Assembly (NCBI GenBank): GCA_964600225.1
Contig: CAZRIT010000001.1
Coordinates: forward strand, 1 to 64,000
Source: CAZRIT01 sp964600225
GTDB lineage: Bacteria > Bacillota > Clostridia > Christensenellales > CAG-138
DNA length: 64,000 nucleotides
Direction of reading: 5' to 3'
A model generated the notes under the pieces. It was not told the origin of the DNA. It was given only the letters and a program-made list of their open reading frames with translations, and did no database searches. Positions 31,330 through 40,831 of the stretch are shown here, one piece after another (the first letter of the stretch is position 1; the number at the start of each line of letters is the position of its first letter). The translations under genes were made by a program, and so were the position numbers.

Positions 31330-34308
31330 GTGAAGATGAAACGTTTGGTCAGTTTGGCGATGACGCTGCTGCTGGCGCTGTCGCTGTGCACCGTATCGGC
31401 GGCCGCCAAGAGCGACGGCTGGTGGGAGCAGGAGTACTGGGATACGGAGACGCTTGTCACCTTGGGCGCCGTGCCGCCAAGCTACAACGCCGCCACGGGC
31501 GTGTATGAAATCTCCAAGGCCGAGCAGCTGCTGTTCATGAGCGGCGAGTGGAAGCAGGACGATACCAACGGAGACGGACAGCCCGATGCGCCGCGCAACG
31601 GATCGTACCTGTTGATGAACGATATCGACATGGCGCCGCTGATGACCAGGCTCGGCAAGGCCATCACTGCGGCCGCGGGCGTCAAGACGACGGGCTATAT
31701 GCCGCCCATCAGCGCCAACAAGGAGAACAAAAAGAACGCCGACGACGGCTACTTTACGGGCACGTTCGACGGCGGCGGCTACGCTGTGCTGAACCATCGC
31801 GTGGTGCGCCACGGCGAGTATGCGGGCTTTTTCGGCTACATTGGCTACAAGACCGAGAAGGCGTATGTCAGGAATCTGGCATTGCTCAACATTGAAGTCA
31901 TCGGCGATGAGGACGCGGGCACGCTGAGCTCGGGCTGCTATGCGGACGTGGACAACGTTTTGGTAACGGGCAGCGTTACCGTGCCCGAGGGCGGCGGCGG
32001 GCTGACGTCATCCGTCAAGTCGGGCGGCGGCGAGTTTGCCGCGCACATCACCAACTGCTTTGTGCTGGTGGACGTGTACTGCGGCACGGAAGCGGGCGCG
32101 CTGACGGGCGCAATTAAGGGCGAGGTGAAAAACTGCTTTGTCGCGGGCAGCGTCACGGCGGACGAGCCGGATACCATCGGCGGCCTTGCGGGCGCGTATG
32201 AAGCGGGCGTGGGCGCCTCCAATAACGCCGTGCTGACGCGCGGACTGTATTCGACCGAGGGCGGCAAGAAGGTCGGCGCGCTGTTTGGCTCGCTGGAGGG
32301 CGACAGCGGCCGCACCATCCAAAATAACCTCGTGTGGGACGGCATGGCCATGCAGGGCACGCCTTCCTATAAACACCCTGCGCAGCCCGTTGAAACGCGC
32401 GCAAGCTACGAAACGCTGACCACCAAGGCCACCTACACCGATGTGCTCGGGTGGGATTTTGAAACGGTCTGGGAATGGGTCGGCAAGGACAACGCGGGCT
32501 ACCCCGTGCTAAAGACCTTCTCGCGCCTTGCAAAAACCGCCAAGCTCGATAAGCTGCTGTCTGCGGGCCGCGCAGCCAACGGCCCCGTGCTGCTGGGCGA
32601 CAACCCCCTGCTGCATACGGGCGACGCGGGCGAGGCGGTCACACTGACCGCGCAGCTTGTGCCGCAGTTTGGCGGCAAATTGGGCGCCGCGGAGGTGACG
32701 CTGTTCTACGGCAGCGATGACGATGGCAGCGCCTTTACCGAGTCTGTGCCGATGCTCGCCGACGCCAACGGCGTGTACAGCGCAGCGTTCCCCGTGCAGA
32801 CGGAGGGCGAGTACTATTACTATTACGCCGCCAAGGCGGGCGGCAAGACGCTCACCTTCCCATACGATATCACCGAGGCCATCCCGCTGACGCTGTCGGT
32901 GCCCGTCATCGACGGCACGCCCAAGGCGGTAACGGTTTCCCCCGGTACCGACGCCGACAAGATCGGCTTCAACTTCATCACAAGCACCGATGCCGATGCG
33001 GGCCTGATCCGCTACCGCGCCGCGGGCGAGACGGCGTGGACGGAGCTGCCGTGCACCAGCTATGTGAGCTTTGTGGACGCGGGCTGGGATGAAATTGTCA
33101 GCCACTGGGTCGATGCGGAGGGCCTTGCGCCCGATGCGGCGTACGAATATCAGGCCGTCGGCATGGCGGACGGGCAGGCGTTTGAAAGCGAAGTGTACAC
33201 CTTCACCACATTGCCCGATGACGGCCCCGTTTCGGTGCTGGTCATTTCGGATTTGCAGGCCGAGGAGGAGGAGGGCTACGAGCCGTTTACAAAAAGCTAT
33301 GCAGAGTTCATGCTGCCCACCCTCGGCGCGCCCGATCTGCTGCTGGGCACGGGCGACAACGTGGAGAACGGCTTCAAGGCCGAGGAATGGGACAACCTGT
33401 TCAACATGTGCGGCGACATTCTGGCCACGCAGCCGACCGTTCTGCTGCCCGGAAACGCCGAGCACGCGGGCGACCTGTTCTACAAAAACTACACGGCCCG
33501 CACGAACCTGCCGGGCGGCATGGACGACGAGCTGATGGGCGAATATGTGGGCTACTGCATCGTGGGCGACGTGTGCTTCGTGTTTGTCAACACCGAGGTG
33601 TATACCGATACGGCGGATGGCGCGCAGCTTCTGGCCGACCGTGCGGAATACTATCAAAAGCAAAAGGCCTGGGCCAAGGAGATATTCGAGAATTCGGGCT
33701 GCGCATGGCGCGTGGTCTCCACCCACCGCGGGCCCTACACCACCGATCACAACGGTCTGGCCGATGTGCCTGAGATGGTGGAGCTTTGCGACGAGCTGAT
33801 GGTGGATCTGTTCCTCAACGGCCACGACCACAGCTATATCCGCGTGACCGCCAAGGACAACCAAAAGGCCGAAATCGGCGCGGCCACGACCTACCTGACC
33901 ACCAGCTCCATGGGCGAAAAGCTGGACGATTATTCCGAGGGCTTGATTGACGAACTGGTCGCCGTGCACATCGGCAGCTCCGATCGGGAGCAGCAGAAGT
34001 TTGCGCACCTGACCTTCGATTACGACGGCATGCATGTGACGGTGTACGAGCGCGGCGAGGACGAGGATTTCTCCGATTATCAGGTGATCGATTCCTTCGA
34101 CGTGCCCGAAAGCCTCACCGTGCAGGCGGGGCTCGTTGCCAAGCCGACGGCGCCCGCTGCCGAAGCGGCGGCGCCCTTAGCGGGCGCGGAAACGGCGGAA
34201 ACGCCCGCGAAGACGCCGACGCAGTGGATCTATTTGGCGCTGGCCATCGTGCTGGTTGCGGCAGCCGTGTACATCATCATCCGCAAACGCAAGCAGACCA
34301 AGGCGTAA
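31330..34308 (+). CDS. Anchored metallophosphoesterase with purple-acid-phosphatase-like architecture
   Basis: The product is 992 residues. It has a signal peptide (MTLLLALSLCTVSAAA), a GLUG-like beta-rich region (about 60-400), an Ig/Fn-like pair, a phosphatase-N (FnIII-like) domain and a calcineurin-like phosphoesterase (about 635-900). Metal motifs are Asp641 in ISDLQ, GD(675-676)N, a PGNAEH variant of GNHE, His799 and GHDH (His832, His834). The Tyr of true purple acid phosphatases after GD is absent and the GNH element is altered, so metal chemistry may differ. A C-terminal TM helix (IYLALAIVLVAAAVYIII) with a KRKQ tail anchors it. The start GTG 31330 fits AAAGGG ten bases upstream better than ATG 31336. 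Confidence 0.82.
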   Translation: MKMKRLVSLAMTLLLALSLCTVSAAAKSDGWWEQEYWDTETLVTLGAVPPSYNAATGVYEISKAEQLLFMSGEWKQDDTNGDGQPDAPRNGSYLLMNDIDMAPLMTRLGKAITAAAGVKTTGYMPPISANKENKKNADDGYFTGTFDGGGYAVLNHRVVRHGEYAGFFGYIGYKTEKAYVRNLALLNIEVIGDEDAGTLSSGCYADVDNVLVTGSVTVPEGGGGLTSSVKSGGGEFAAHITNCFVLVDVYCGTEAGALTGAIKGEVKNCFVAGSVTADEPDTIGGLAGAYEAGVGASNNAVLTRGLYSTEGGKKVGALFGSLEGDSGRTIQNNLVWDGMAMQGTPSYKHPAQPVETRASYETLTTKATYTDVLGWDFETVWEWVGKDNAGYPVLKTFSRLAKTAKLDKLLSAGRAANGPVLLGDNPLLHTGDAGEAVTLTAQLVPQFGGKLGAAEVTLFYGSDDDGSAFTESVPMLADANGVYSAAFPVQTEGEYYYYYAAKAGGKTLTFPYDITEAIPLTLSVPVIDGTPKAVTVSPGTDADKIGFNFITSTDADAGLIRYRAAGETAWTELPCTSYVSFVDAGWDEIVSHWVDAEGLAPDAAYEYQAVGMADGQAFESEVYTFTTLPDDGPVSVLVISDLQAEEEEGYEPFTKSYAEFMLPTLGAPDLLLGTGDNVENGFKAEEWDNLFNMCGDILATQPTVLLPGNAEHAGDLFYKNYTARTNLPGGMDDELMGEYVGYCIVGDVCFVFVNTEVYTDTADGAQLLADRAEYYQKQKAWAKEIFENSGCAWRVVSTHRGPYTTDHNGLADVPEMVELCDELMVDLFLNGHDHSYIRVTAKDNQKAEIGAATTYLTTSSMGEKLDDYSEGLIDELVAVHIGSSDREQQKFAHLTFDYDGMHVTVYERGEDEDFSDYQVIDSFDVPESLTVQAGLVAKPTAPAAEAAAPLAGAETAETPAKTPTQWIYLALAIVLVAAAVYIIIRKRKQTKA

Positions 34309-34462
34309 CGGACTTTGGCTTGGAAAAAAGCAAAGGAGCGCCGAGAAAGGCGGGGCATCATAGAACAGGAAAATCGAAAAAGTCTGAAAACGATGTGTTT
34401 TCAAGGGGCGGCGTGGCTTCGGTCACGCCGTTTCCCCTGTTTTCGCGGCTGTCCTTCTGCCA

Positions 34463-35623
34463 TTACCGATACGACTTTTCCAAAATAGCAGCGCAATCCT
34501 GATCCGTCATTTCACATGGGTTGGCGGTAAACAAAATCCCCTGCATACTTCTTGCGCCCTTTGCAATGGTCATCGCTTCGCTCTTGTCAAAGCCATAGTC
34601 GCTCATTTTCAAGCCCTCAACGCCGCAAGCCTTTTGCAGATTCATTAGAGCCGTGATAAAATCTTCGGGCTTATCGGCGTCATGAATGCCCATGACACGG
34701 GCCATCTTGATGAACTGCTCGTCGCAAGCGTGATGTTCGATAAAGAATTCGTAGAACGCCTTGGAAATGATAATCAGACCCGCGCCGTGGGGAAGCCCAT
34801 GATGATAGGCGCTCATGGAATGCTCCAGGGAGTGTGCAGCGGTCGTGAGGGTCAGATTCATAGTGATACCGGCCATGGTAGAAGCATAAGCAACGCGTTC
34901 TCTTGCTTCAATATCGCCGCCGTCTTTGACGGCGCGGGGCAGGTATTTGGCGATGTTTTCAATGGCGGACAGTGCGATTGCTTCGCTGAGAATGTTAACC
35001 CCGTTGCTGATCATGACTTCCGTATTGTGAAAGAGCGCGTCAAATCCTTGATAAGCCGTGTATTTTGACGGAACAGTCTTCATCAGCTCGGGGTCAACGA
35101 TTGCCAACACAGGGATATTGCGAATATCGCCAAAGCCGATTTTTTCATGCGTGGCGAGATTGGAAATGACACCGGAGCAGTTGAGCTCGGAACCTGTGCC
35201 GGAAGTGGTGGCGATGGCCACAATGGGAAGCCCGGCTGTTTTGAAGGGCTTGCCCTTTGCATATTCCCAGAGGTCGCCGTCGTTTGTCGCCATGGAAGCC
35301 ACCATTTTGGAGGAATCCAAAACAGCGCCGCCGCCAAGAGCAACAACGAAGTCACAGTCGTTTTCTCTTGCAAACTTGCCGCCTTCCTCACATTGCTCCT
35401 TGAGTGGGTTTTCCGTAAACTTGTCATAAATGACACAGTCCACACCGGCGGTTTTTAACTGCCGAATCACACGGTCAAGGTAGCCGTTGGCTCTGGTGGA
35501 TTTCCCGCTTGAAATAAGGATACAGGCTTTTTTGCCGGGCAGCGCCCGGTTGCCAAGTTCGTTCAGCATTCCGCTCCCAAACAAAAGATTTGTAGGGTTG
35601 TAAAAATTGAATTTCGTGTTCAT
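34463..35623 (-). CDS. Iron-containing alcohol dehydrogenase
   Basis: The product is 386 residues, the standard length. The NAD-binding loop is ALGGGAVLDSSK (usual GGGSxxDxAK), and the metal ligands fall in GFDALFHNTEV and in HSLEHSMSAYHHGLPHG (several His). The group III Fe-ADHs reduce or oxidise short alcohols, diols or aldehydes. The start ATG 35623 overlaps the upstream small gene (ATGA) with GGAGG seven bases upstream. It forms a two-gene operon with the 82-residue gene, divergent from a LysR regulator. Base usage is less GC-rich than the surroundings, which may mark a later acquisition. Confidence 0.9.
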   Translation of the reverse strand: MNTKFNFYNPTNLLFGSGMLNELGNRALPGKKACILISSGKSTRANGYLDRVIRQLKTAGVDCVIYDKFTENPLKEQCEEGGKFARENDCDFVVALGGGAVLDSSKMVASMATNDGDLWEYAKGKPFKTAGLPIVAIATTSGTGSELNCSGVISNLATHEKIGFGDIRNIPVLAIVDPELMKTVPSKYTAYQGFDALFHNTEVMISNGVNILSEAIALSAIENIAKYLPRAVKDGGDIEARERVAYASTMAGITMNLTLTTAAHSLEHSMSAYHHGLPHGAGLIIISKAFYEFFIEHHACDEQFIKMARVMGIHDADKPEDFITALMNLQKACGVEGLKMSDYGFDKSEAMTIAKGARSMQGILFTANPCEMTDQDCAAILEKSYR

Positions 35624-35868
35624 GATGCATCCTCCTGTTTGTGTTCTTTGTGAATTCGATAAGCCAGAAAATCAAGGCAATCAATTTGCTTTTGGCTGGC
35701 ATGAGCCTGTTCGAGCAGCAACATTCTATGCTCTGCCAAATAGGGAGTGATTTTTTGCCACTCACCTTTTCTCGCAAAATCCGTACAACGCTGTATTGAC
35801 TGTTCATCACACCCTGCATCGAGTAGATTCTGCCTGAGAATGCCAAGTGTATCCGATGCTTCTGCCAT
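35620..35868 (-). CDS. Small conserved-type protein upstream of the iron-ADH
   Basis: The product is 82 residues, soluble and mainly helical (LGILRQNLLDAGCDEQSIQRC, then ARKGEWQKITPYLAEHR, then HASQKQIDCLDFLAYRI). A CDE motif and a second Cys in DCLD are notable. Proteins of similar pattern appear beside LysR and oxidoreductase genes in other Firmicutes, but I do not know a function. GGAGG lies about 8 bases before the start. It overlaps the ADH start by ATGA, so translation is coupled. Confidence 0.65.
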   Translation of the reverse strand: MAEASDTLGILRQNLLDAGCDEQSIQRCTDFARKGEWQKITPYLAEHRMLLLEQAHASQKQIDCLDFLAYRIHKEHKQEDAS

Positions 35869-35891
35869 TGCTGTGCACCTCCGATGGTTTG

Positions 35892-35920
35892 ATTATATCG
35901 ATGCCGATTTGTTATGTCTA
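35892..35920 (-). promoter_or_regulatory. Promoter of the small-protein/iron-ADH operon
   Basis: On the minus strand TAGACA (35915-35920), 17 bases, TATAAT (35892-35897). Leader of about 20 bases to the small gene start. Confidence 0.65.
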
Positions 35921-35938
35921 ATACTTGAAATTCATCCC

Positions 35939-35963
35939 ATGATATTCTTGTGCAGAATATCAT
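35939..35963. promoter_or_regulatory. Nine-base inverted repeat in the LysR-ADH divergent region
   Basis: ATGATATTC-N7-GAATATCAT is a perfect nine-base-arm palindrome containing a T-N11-A core. It overlaps the -35 of the lysR promoter and lies 19 bases upstream of the ADH -35. This is where a LysR-type regulator would bind; the pairing with this regulator is inference. Confidence 0.6.
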
Positions 35964-35976
35964 TCGATGCTATCAT
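35948..35976 (+). promoter_or_regulatory. Promoter of the lysR gene
   Basis: TTGTGC (35948-35953), 17 bases, TATCAT (35971-35976). The -35 falls inside the inverted repeat above. Confidence 0.5.
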
Positions 35977-36002
35977 AAAGGACAATGATAGGAGGAGAGC
36001 TT

Positions 36003-36884
36003 ATGGAAATCAGAGTATTGCGCTATTTCCTTGAGATTGCGCGGGAGGGCAATATGAGCCATGCGGCAGAAACGCTGCATGTGTCGCAGCCAACGCTCTC
36101 AAAGCAGATGAAGGACTTGGAGCAGGAGCTTGGCAAAAAGCTGTTCAAACGGGGCAGTTCCAGTGTCAGCCTAACCGATGAAGGGATGCTGCTGCGCAAG
36201 CGCGCCGAGGACATCCTCGAAATGGTTGATAAAACCACGGATGAATTTAGGGAACTGGGCAACATTACAGGCGGAGATGTAAGAATTGGCTGTGCGGAAT
36301 CGCATTTGATCAAGTATCTTGCACGGGCGATAAAAAGTTTGAAAGAGAAATGCCCGCGCCTCCGCTATCATTTATCAAGCGGCAACACGGAGCAGGTTGT
36401 TGAAAAGCTCGACCGTGGACTGATCGATTTTGCTGTTATTGTGGAGCCGCCCGATTTATCCAAATATAACTACATGGAAGTTCCCGGTGAAGATGTTTGG
36501 GGTATCATTATGCGGAGAGACAATCCCTTATCCGTGAAAGAGCGAATCTGCGTGGAGGATTTGTCCGATGTGGAACTGATTTGTTCCGCGCAGGCCATGA
36601 AAGTTGATCTCCCGCGATGGTGCGGGGAAAAAGCAGATCGGCTTACCCTTGCAGGAACTGTCAATTTGGCATATAACGGCGCTGTGTTCGTGAAGGAAGG
36701 ACTGGGGTGTATGCTCACCTTTGAACAGCTTATCAATACCGATGCAGACGGTGAAGTATGTTTTCGCCCCTTGACGCCGACGCTGGAAACAAAAATGTAT
36801 GTGATTTGGAAAAAGTATCAAGTGTTTACACCGATTGCGGAATTGTTGATAGATGAAATAAAAGGAATACTTACATCCATATAA
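36003..36884 (+). CDS. LysR-family transcriptional regulator
   Basis: The product is 293 residues. The N-terminal winged HTH (EIRVLRYFLEIAREGNMSH, then LHVSQPTLSKQMKDLEQELG) and the substrate-binding C-terminal domain (GDVRIGCAESHLIKYLARAI, later IDFAVIVEPPD) are typical of LysR regulators that sense a small metabolite. The start is ATG 36003 with GGAGGAG upstream. It is divergent from the small-protein/ADH operon and probably controls it through the inverted repeat at 35939-35963. The inducer is unknown; the group often senses alcohols, aldehydes or aromatic compounds. Confidence 0.9.
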   Translation: MEIRVLRYFLEIAREGNMSHAAETLHVSQPTLSKQMKDLEQELGKKLFKRGSSSVSLTDEGMLLRKRAEDILEMVDKTTDEFRELGNITGGDVRIGCAESHLIKYLARAIKSLKEKCPRLRYHLSSGNTEQVVEKLDRGLIDFAVIVEPPDLSKYNYMEVPGEDVWGIIMRRDNPLSVKERICVEDLSDVELICSAQAMKVDLPRWCGEKADRLTLAGTVNLAYNGAVFVKEGLGCMLTFEQLINTDADGEVCFRPLTPTLETKMYVIWKKYQVFTPIAELLIDEIKGILTSI

Positions 36885-37003
36885 TGTGGCAGCCCGGAGC
36901 AATATGGTATGGGCGGAAGCAGAAACGCTCCTTAACGAGTTCAAAGTCCATGTAGCCCTGCTCTGCCACAATCATATGTTATGCGTTTATGCAAGCATGA
37001 CGC

Positions 37004-37612
37004 TTACCAGCCGAGGTTTTCGTTGACCAGAAAGACGTAAAAGTGTTCCGTGTGGCGGGTGGGATATTCGAGGATGGCGGTGACGTTGCACATGCGGGCG
37101 GTTGTTTTGCAATCGCCGCATTTATCCGTGGCGGCGCAGGGGGTTTTGAAGCCCTGTCGACGGGCGTTGTTGCCGCAGCACTCGTTTTTCATGCGCTCGA
37201 TGCCCGCCTCCACCGTGGGGGTAATCTTATTTTTGCCCACCAGCAGGATGACGGTTTTCGGCCCGAATATGGTGGCGGCCACGCGGTTGCCCGTGCCGTC
37301 AACGTTGACAATGAGGCCGCTTTCGGTGACGGCGTTTGCCGAGCACAGATAGACGTCGTCGTTCATGGCGGCTTCGCGCACGGCGGCGCGCTCCTCGGGC
37401 GGGACAAACGCATGGCAGTGGACGGTGTTGCCCTGCGCGGTCAAATCCTGATAGAAATTAAGATCCTTGATGCTTTTCGAGCCGCCGATGCCCACGCTGC
37501 CCTTGCCGATGATGGAGAGCATATCCTTCTTGGCGTCCGCGGCGGTTTCATAGACGCGCGCGATGAAGCGGCGCTTGTTGAGCTTTTCGGCGACGAGGTG
37601 CAGATCGGTCAT
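37004..37612 (-). CDS. LUD-domain protein
   Basis: The product is 202 residues. The LUD domain (the LutC/DUF162 fold found in lactate utilisation proteins) is recognisable from KKDMLSIIGKGSVGIGGSKS, VTESGLIVNVDGTGNRVAA and FGPKTVILLVGKNKI. The C-terminal third carries a cysteine cluster (CCGNN...TPCAATDKCGDC...RMC) that may bind a metal or an Fe-S cluster. The start is ATG 37612, supported by GGGAGGG seven bases upstream; an earlier in-frame ATG would put that site inside the gene. LutA and LutB are not next to it, so the lactate role is uncertain. Confidence 0.8.
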   Translation of the reverse strand: MTDLHLVAEKLNKRRFIARVYETAADAKKDMLSIIGKGSVGIGGSKSIKDLNFYQDLTAQGNTVHCHAFVPPEERAAVREAAMNDDVYLCSANAVTESGLIVNVDGTGNRVAATIFGPKTVILLVGKNKITPTVEAGIERMKNECCGNNARRQGFKTPCAATDKCGDCKTTARMCNVTAILEYPTRHTEHFYVFLVNENLGW

Positions 37613-37667
37613 GACAAATCCCTCCCAAATGCTGTATGCATGCATTGTAGCACGCCACGCGGATTCC

Positions 37668-37696
37668 TTGCAATTCCTTTTCCGATACGGTATGAT
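37668..37696 (+). promoter_or_regulatory. Promoter of the lepA-hemW operon
   Basis: TTGCAA (37668-37673), 17 bases, TATGAT (37691-37696), with a short leader of about 20 bases to ATG 37725. Confidence 0.6.
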
Positions 37697-37724
37697 AATT
37701 CAGTTAGAGTAACGGAGGGAATAC

Positions 37725-39527
37725 ATGGCCTACCCAAGAGAGAATATCCGCAATTTTTGCATCATAGCGCACATCGATCACGGCAAGTCCACGCTGGCTG
37801 ACCGCATGATGGAGCTGACAAAGACCGTCAGCGCGCGCGATATGACCGAGCAGCTGCTGGATTCCATGGATATCGAGCGCGAGCGCGGCATCACCATCAA
37901 ATCCTCGGCCGTGCGCATGCTGTATACGCACAGCGACGGCAAGCAGTACATGTTCAACCTCATCGATACCCCGGGGCATGTGGACTTTACCTACGAGGTC
38001 AGCCGCGCGCTGGCCGCGTGCGAGGGCGCGGTGCTGGTGGTGGACGCCACCCAGGGCATCGAGGCGCAGACGCTTGCCAACGTCTATCTGGCCGTGGACA
38101 ACGGGCTGGAAATACTGCCCGTCATCAATAAAATCGACCTGCCCAGCGCGGAACCCGAGCGCGCCATACACGAGATTGAGGATGTCATCGGCATCCCCGC
38201 CGAGGACGCGCCAAAGATTTCCGCCAAGAACGGCACCAATGTCGATCAGGTGCTGGCCGCCATCGTGGACGCCGTGCCGCCGCCCAAGGGCGACCCCGAT
38301 GCGCCGCTGACGGCGCTGATATTCGATTGCTTTTACGATAACTACAAGGGCGCGCTCTCCTATGTGCGCGTGTTTGACGGCACGGTGCGCGCGGGCACCC
38401 GCATCCGCTCCATGGCCACGGGCGCGGAGTTTGACGTAACGGAGGTTGGCGCGTTTTCGCCCGCCATGCGCCCCACAGAGGAGTTGTCCGCAGGCGAGGT
38501 GGGCTACATTGCCGCCTCCATCAAGAGCGTTGCGGAGACCAAGGTGGGCGATACGCTAACCGGTGCCGCCAATCCCGCCCAAAAACCGCTGCCCGGCTAC
38601 AAGCAGGCCAACCCCATGGTGTTTTGCGGCATCTATCCCGCCGACGGCGCGCACTATGACGACCTCAGGGACGCTTTGGAAAAGCTCAAGCTCAACGATG
38701 CGTCGCTGTCGTTTGAGCAGGAGACCAGCATTGCGCTGGGCTATGGCTTCCGCTGCGGGTTTTTGGGCTTATTGCACATGGAGATCATACAGGAGCGGCT
38801 GGAACGGGAGTTCGACCTGGATTTGGTGACCACCGCACCCAGCGTGGTGTACCGCGTGCATACCACCGCGGGCGAGGAAAAGCTCATCGACAACCCCACC
38901 AACCTGCCGCCCGCCGCGGAGATTGATTATTTGGAGGAGCCCATGGTCAACGCCGCCATCATGACGCCGTCGGCGTATGTGGGGGCGATCATGGAACTGT
39001 GCCAGGACAAGCGCGGAATATTCACCGATATGCAGTATATCGAGGATACGCGCGTGACGCTTCGATATGTGCTGCCGCTCAACGAGATCATATTCGACTT
39101 TTTCGATCAGCTTAAGTCCCGCAGCCGCGGCTACGCATCGTTCGATTACGAGCTGCGCGAGTACATGAAATCCGATTTGGTGCGGCTGGACTTTTTGCTC
39201 AACGGCGACACCTGCGATGCGCTATCCACCATCGTCCACCGCGACCGCGCGTACGCCAAAGGCCGCGCCGTGGCGGAAAAACTGTGCGAGGTCATCCCGC
39301 GGCAGCAGTTTGAAATCCCCATACAGGCAGCCATCGGCGGCAAGATCATCGCCAGGGAAACCGTCAAGGCCGTCCGCAAGGATGTGCTTGCAAAGTGCTA
39401 CGGCGGCGATATCACCCGCAAAAAGAAGCTGCTGGAAAAACAGAAGGAAGGCAAAAAGCGCATGCGCCAGGTTGGCACCGTCGAGGTGCCCAGCGAGGCG
39501 TTCATGAGCGTGCTGAGGATCAACTAG
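37725..39527 (+). CDS. Elongation factor 4 (LepA)
   Basis: The product is 600 residues, full length. The P-loop [16 protein letters not shown], switch [10 protein letters not shown] and [14 protein letters not shown] are those of the translational GTPase EF4/LepA, which acts on the ribosome under stress or in initiation. The unique C-terminal domain ends in [30 protein letters not shown] precedes ATG 37725. The stop is followed with no gap by hemW, the order found in Bacillus and Clostridia. Confidence 0.98.
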   Translation: MAYPRENIRNFCIIAHIDHGKSTLADRMMELTKTVSARDMTEQLLDSMDIERERGITIKSSAVRMLYTHSDGKQYMFNLIDTPGHVDFTYEVSRALAACEGAVLVVDATQGIEAQTLANVYLAVDNGLEILPVINKIDLPSAEPERAIHEIEDVIGIPAEDAPKISAKNGTNVDQVLAAIVDAVPPPKGDPDAPLTALIFDCFYDNYKGALSYVRVFDGTVRAGTRIRSMATGAEFDVTEVGAFSPAMRPTEELSAGEVGYIAASIKSVAETKVGDTLTGAANPAQKPLPGYKQANPMVFCGIYPADGAHYDDLRDALEKLKLNDASLSFEQETSIALGYGFRCGFLGLLHMEIIQERLEREFDLDLVTTAPSVVYRVHTTAGEEKLIDNPTNLPPAAEIDYLEEPMVNAAIMTPSAYVGAIMELCQDKRGIFTDMQYIEDTRVTLRYVLPLNEIIFDFFDQLKSRSRGYASFDYELREYMKSDLVRLDFLLNGDTCDALSTIVHRDRAYAKGRAVAEKLCEVIPRQQFEIPIQAAIGGKIIARETVKAVRKDVLAKCYGGDITRKKKLLEKQKEGKKRMRQVGTVEVPSEAFMSVLRIN

Positions 39528-40670
39528 ATGGCAAGCTTGTATATCCACATTCCCTATTGCGTCAAAAAATGCAGCTACTGCGACTTTGTATCCATCCCCG
39601 ACGACGGCTCCATCGACCGCTATGTCGAGGCGCTTTGCAAGGAGATTGCGCTGACCGCGGAGGCGGGGCTGTGCGCGGCGCCGCTGTTTGAAACGGTGTT
39701 CTTCGGCGGCGGCACGCCATCGCTTCTTAGCGGCGCGCAGTTACAGCGCATCATGGCGGCGCTGCGGGCTGCGTTTCCCATTGCATCGGACGCCGAATGC
39801 AGCATGGAATGCAACCCCGGCACCACCACCGAGCGGTCGCTTGCAGAATATCGGGAGGCGGGCGTCAACCGCCTGTCCATCGGCTTGCAATCGTCGTGCG
39901 ACGAGCTGCTGGAAATCATCGGCCGCATCCACCGCTACCGCCAGTTTGCCGATACCGTGCGCGCCGCGCGCGAGACGGGCTTTGCCAACATCAACGTGGA
40001 CGTCATGCACGGCCTGCCCCGCCAGACCGAGCGGCAGTATCTGGATACGCTCAAGGCCGTGTGCGACCTGGATGTGGAGCACATCTCCTCCTACTCGCTG
40101 ATTCTCAACGAGGATACGCCGCTGTTTCTGCGCGTCAAGCGCGGGGACGTGGGCCTGCCCGACGCCGATTATGTGGCGGATATGCAGGATCGGGGCATGC
40201 AGTATTTGAGCGATCGCGGCTACCGCCGCTATGAAATTTCCAATTTCTGCAAGCCCGGTTATGAAAGCCGCCACAACCTCAACTACTGGAACAACGGCGA
40301 GTATCTGGGGCTGGGGATTGCGGCGCACTCGGCGGTGCGCATGCACGAGTGGACGCGCTATTCCAACGTGGAAAACCACAAGGAGTATTTCCGCCTGATC
40401 GAGCGCGGGCGCAGGCCGCTCAGGGAGATCATCCGCCTGTATCCCGCCGATGAAATGTTTGAAAGCATCATGCTGGGGCTACGGATGGTGGACGGCGTGG
40501 ATCGCGCGGCGTTTTGCGCGCGGTTCGGCGCCGATATGGCCGAGGCGTACCCCAACGCCATGGAAAAGCTGACCGCACGCGACTGGGTGATCGTGACGCC
40601 CGAACGCATTGCGCTCAACAAAAAAGGGCTCGATATGCAAAACGCGGCGCTGCAGTTTTTCATGGCGTAA
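39528..40670 (+). CDS. Radical SAM heme chaperone HemW
   Basis: The product is 380 residues. The N-terminal YIHIPYCVKKCSYCDF holds the CxxxCxxC [4Fe-4S] site (Cys11, Cys15, Cys18), followed by FFGGGTPSLL and SIGLQSSCDELLEIIGRIHR. HemW homologs were long annotated as oxygen-independent coproporphyrinogen oxidase; the present assignment is a heme-carrier/chaperone for heme insertion. The gene begins directly after the lepA stop without a gap. It precedes the hrcA heat-shock operon but is separated by that operon's own promoter. Confidence 0.93.
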   Translation: MASLYIHIPYCVKKCSYCDFVSIPDDGSIDRYVEALCKEIALTAEAGLCAAPLFETVFFGGGTPSLLSGAQLQRIMAALRAAFPIASDAECSMECNPGTTTERSLAEYREAGVNRLSIGLQSSCDELLEIIGRIHRYRQFADTVRAARETGFANINVDVMHGLPRQTERQYLDTLKAVCDLDVEHISSYSLILNEDTPLFLRVKRGDVGLPDADYVADMQDRGMQYLSDRGYRRYEISNFCKPGYESRHNLNYWNNGEYLGLGIAAHSAVRMHEWTRYSNVENHKEYFRLIERGRRPLREIIRLYPADEMFESIMLGLRMVDGVDRAAFCARFGADMAEAYPNAMEKLTARDWVIVTPERIALNKKGLDMQNAALQFFMA

Positions 40671-40730
40671 GCCCCCTGCGTCCCCTAGCCTGAATTCACG
40701 GGAATGTCACATTTTTGATACAGCACTTGC

Positions 40731-40759
40731 TTGACGAAATGAACGGTAAGTGCTACATT
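40731..40759 (+). promoter_or_regulatory. Promoter of the hrcA-grpE-dnaK-dnaJ operon
   Basis: TTGACG (40731-40736), 17 bases, TACATT (40754-40759). It lies inside a further inverted repeat (AGCACTT 40722-40728 and AAGTGCT 40748-40754) and just before the CIRCE element. Confidence 0.75.
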
Positions 40760-40770
40760 TTTTAAGGTGG

Positions 40771-40797
40771 TTAGCACTCAATGAAAACGAGTGCTAA
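40771..40797. promoter_or_regulatory. CIRCE operator (HrcA binding site)
   Basis: TTAGCACTC-N9-GAGTGCTAA is a perfect match to the CIRCE consensus. HrcA binds it with GroEL help at low temperature and is released on heat shock. Confidence 0.97.
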
Positions 40798-40831
40798 CAA
40801 CGCGAAAAACGACGGAAAGGGGACGGAACGC

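Noticed and set aside
36871..36975. 34-residue open frame on the minus strand at the lysR end (starts MIVAEQGYMDF)
   Set aside because: It reads like a protein fragment, but has no ribosome binding site, overlaps the lysR stop and matches no family I can name.
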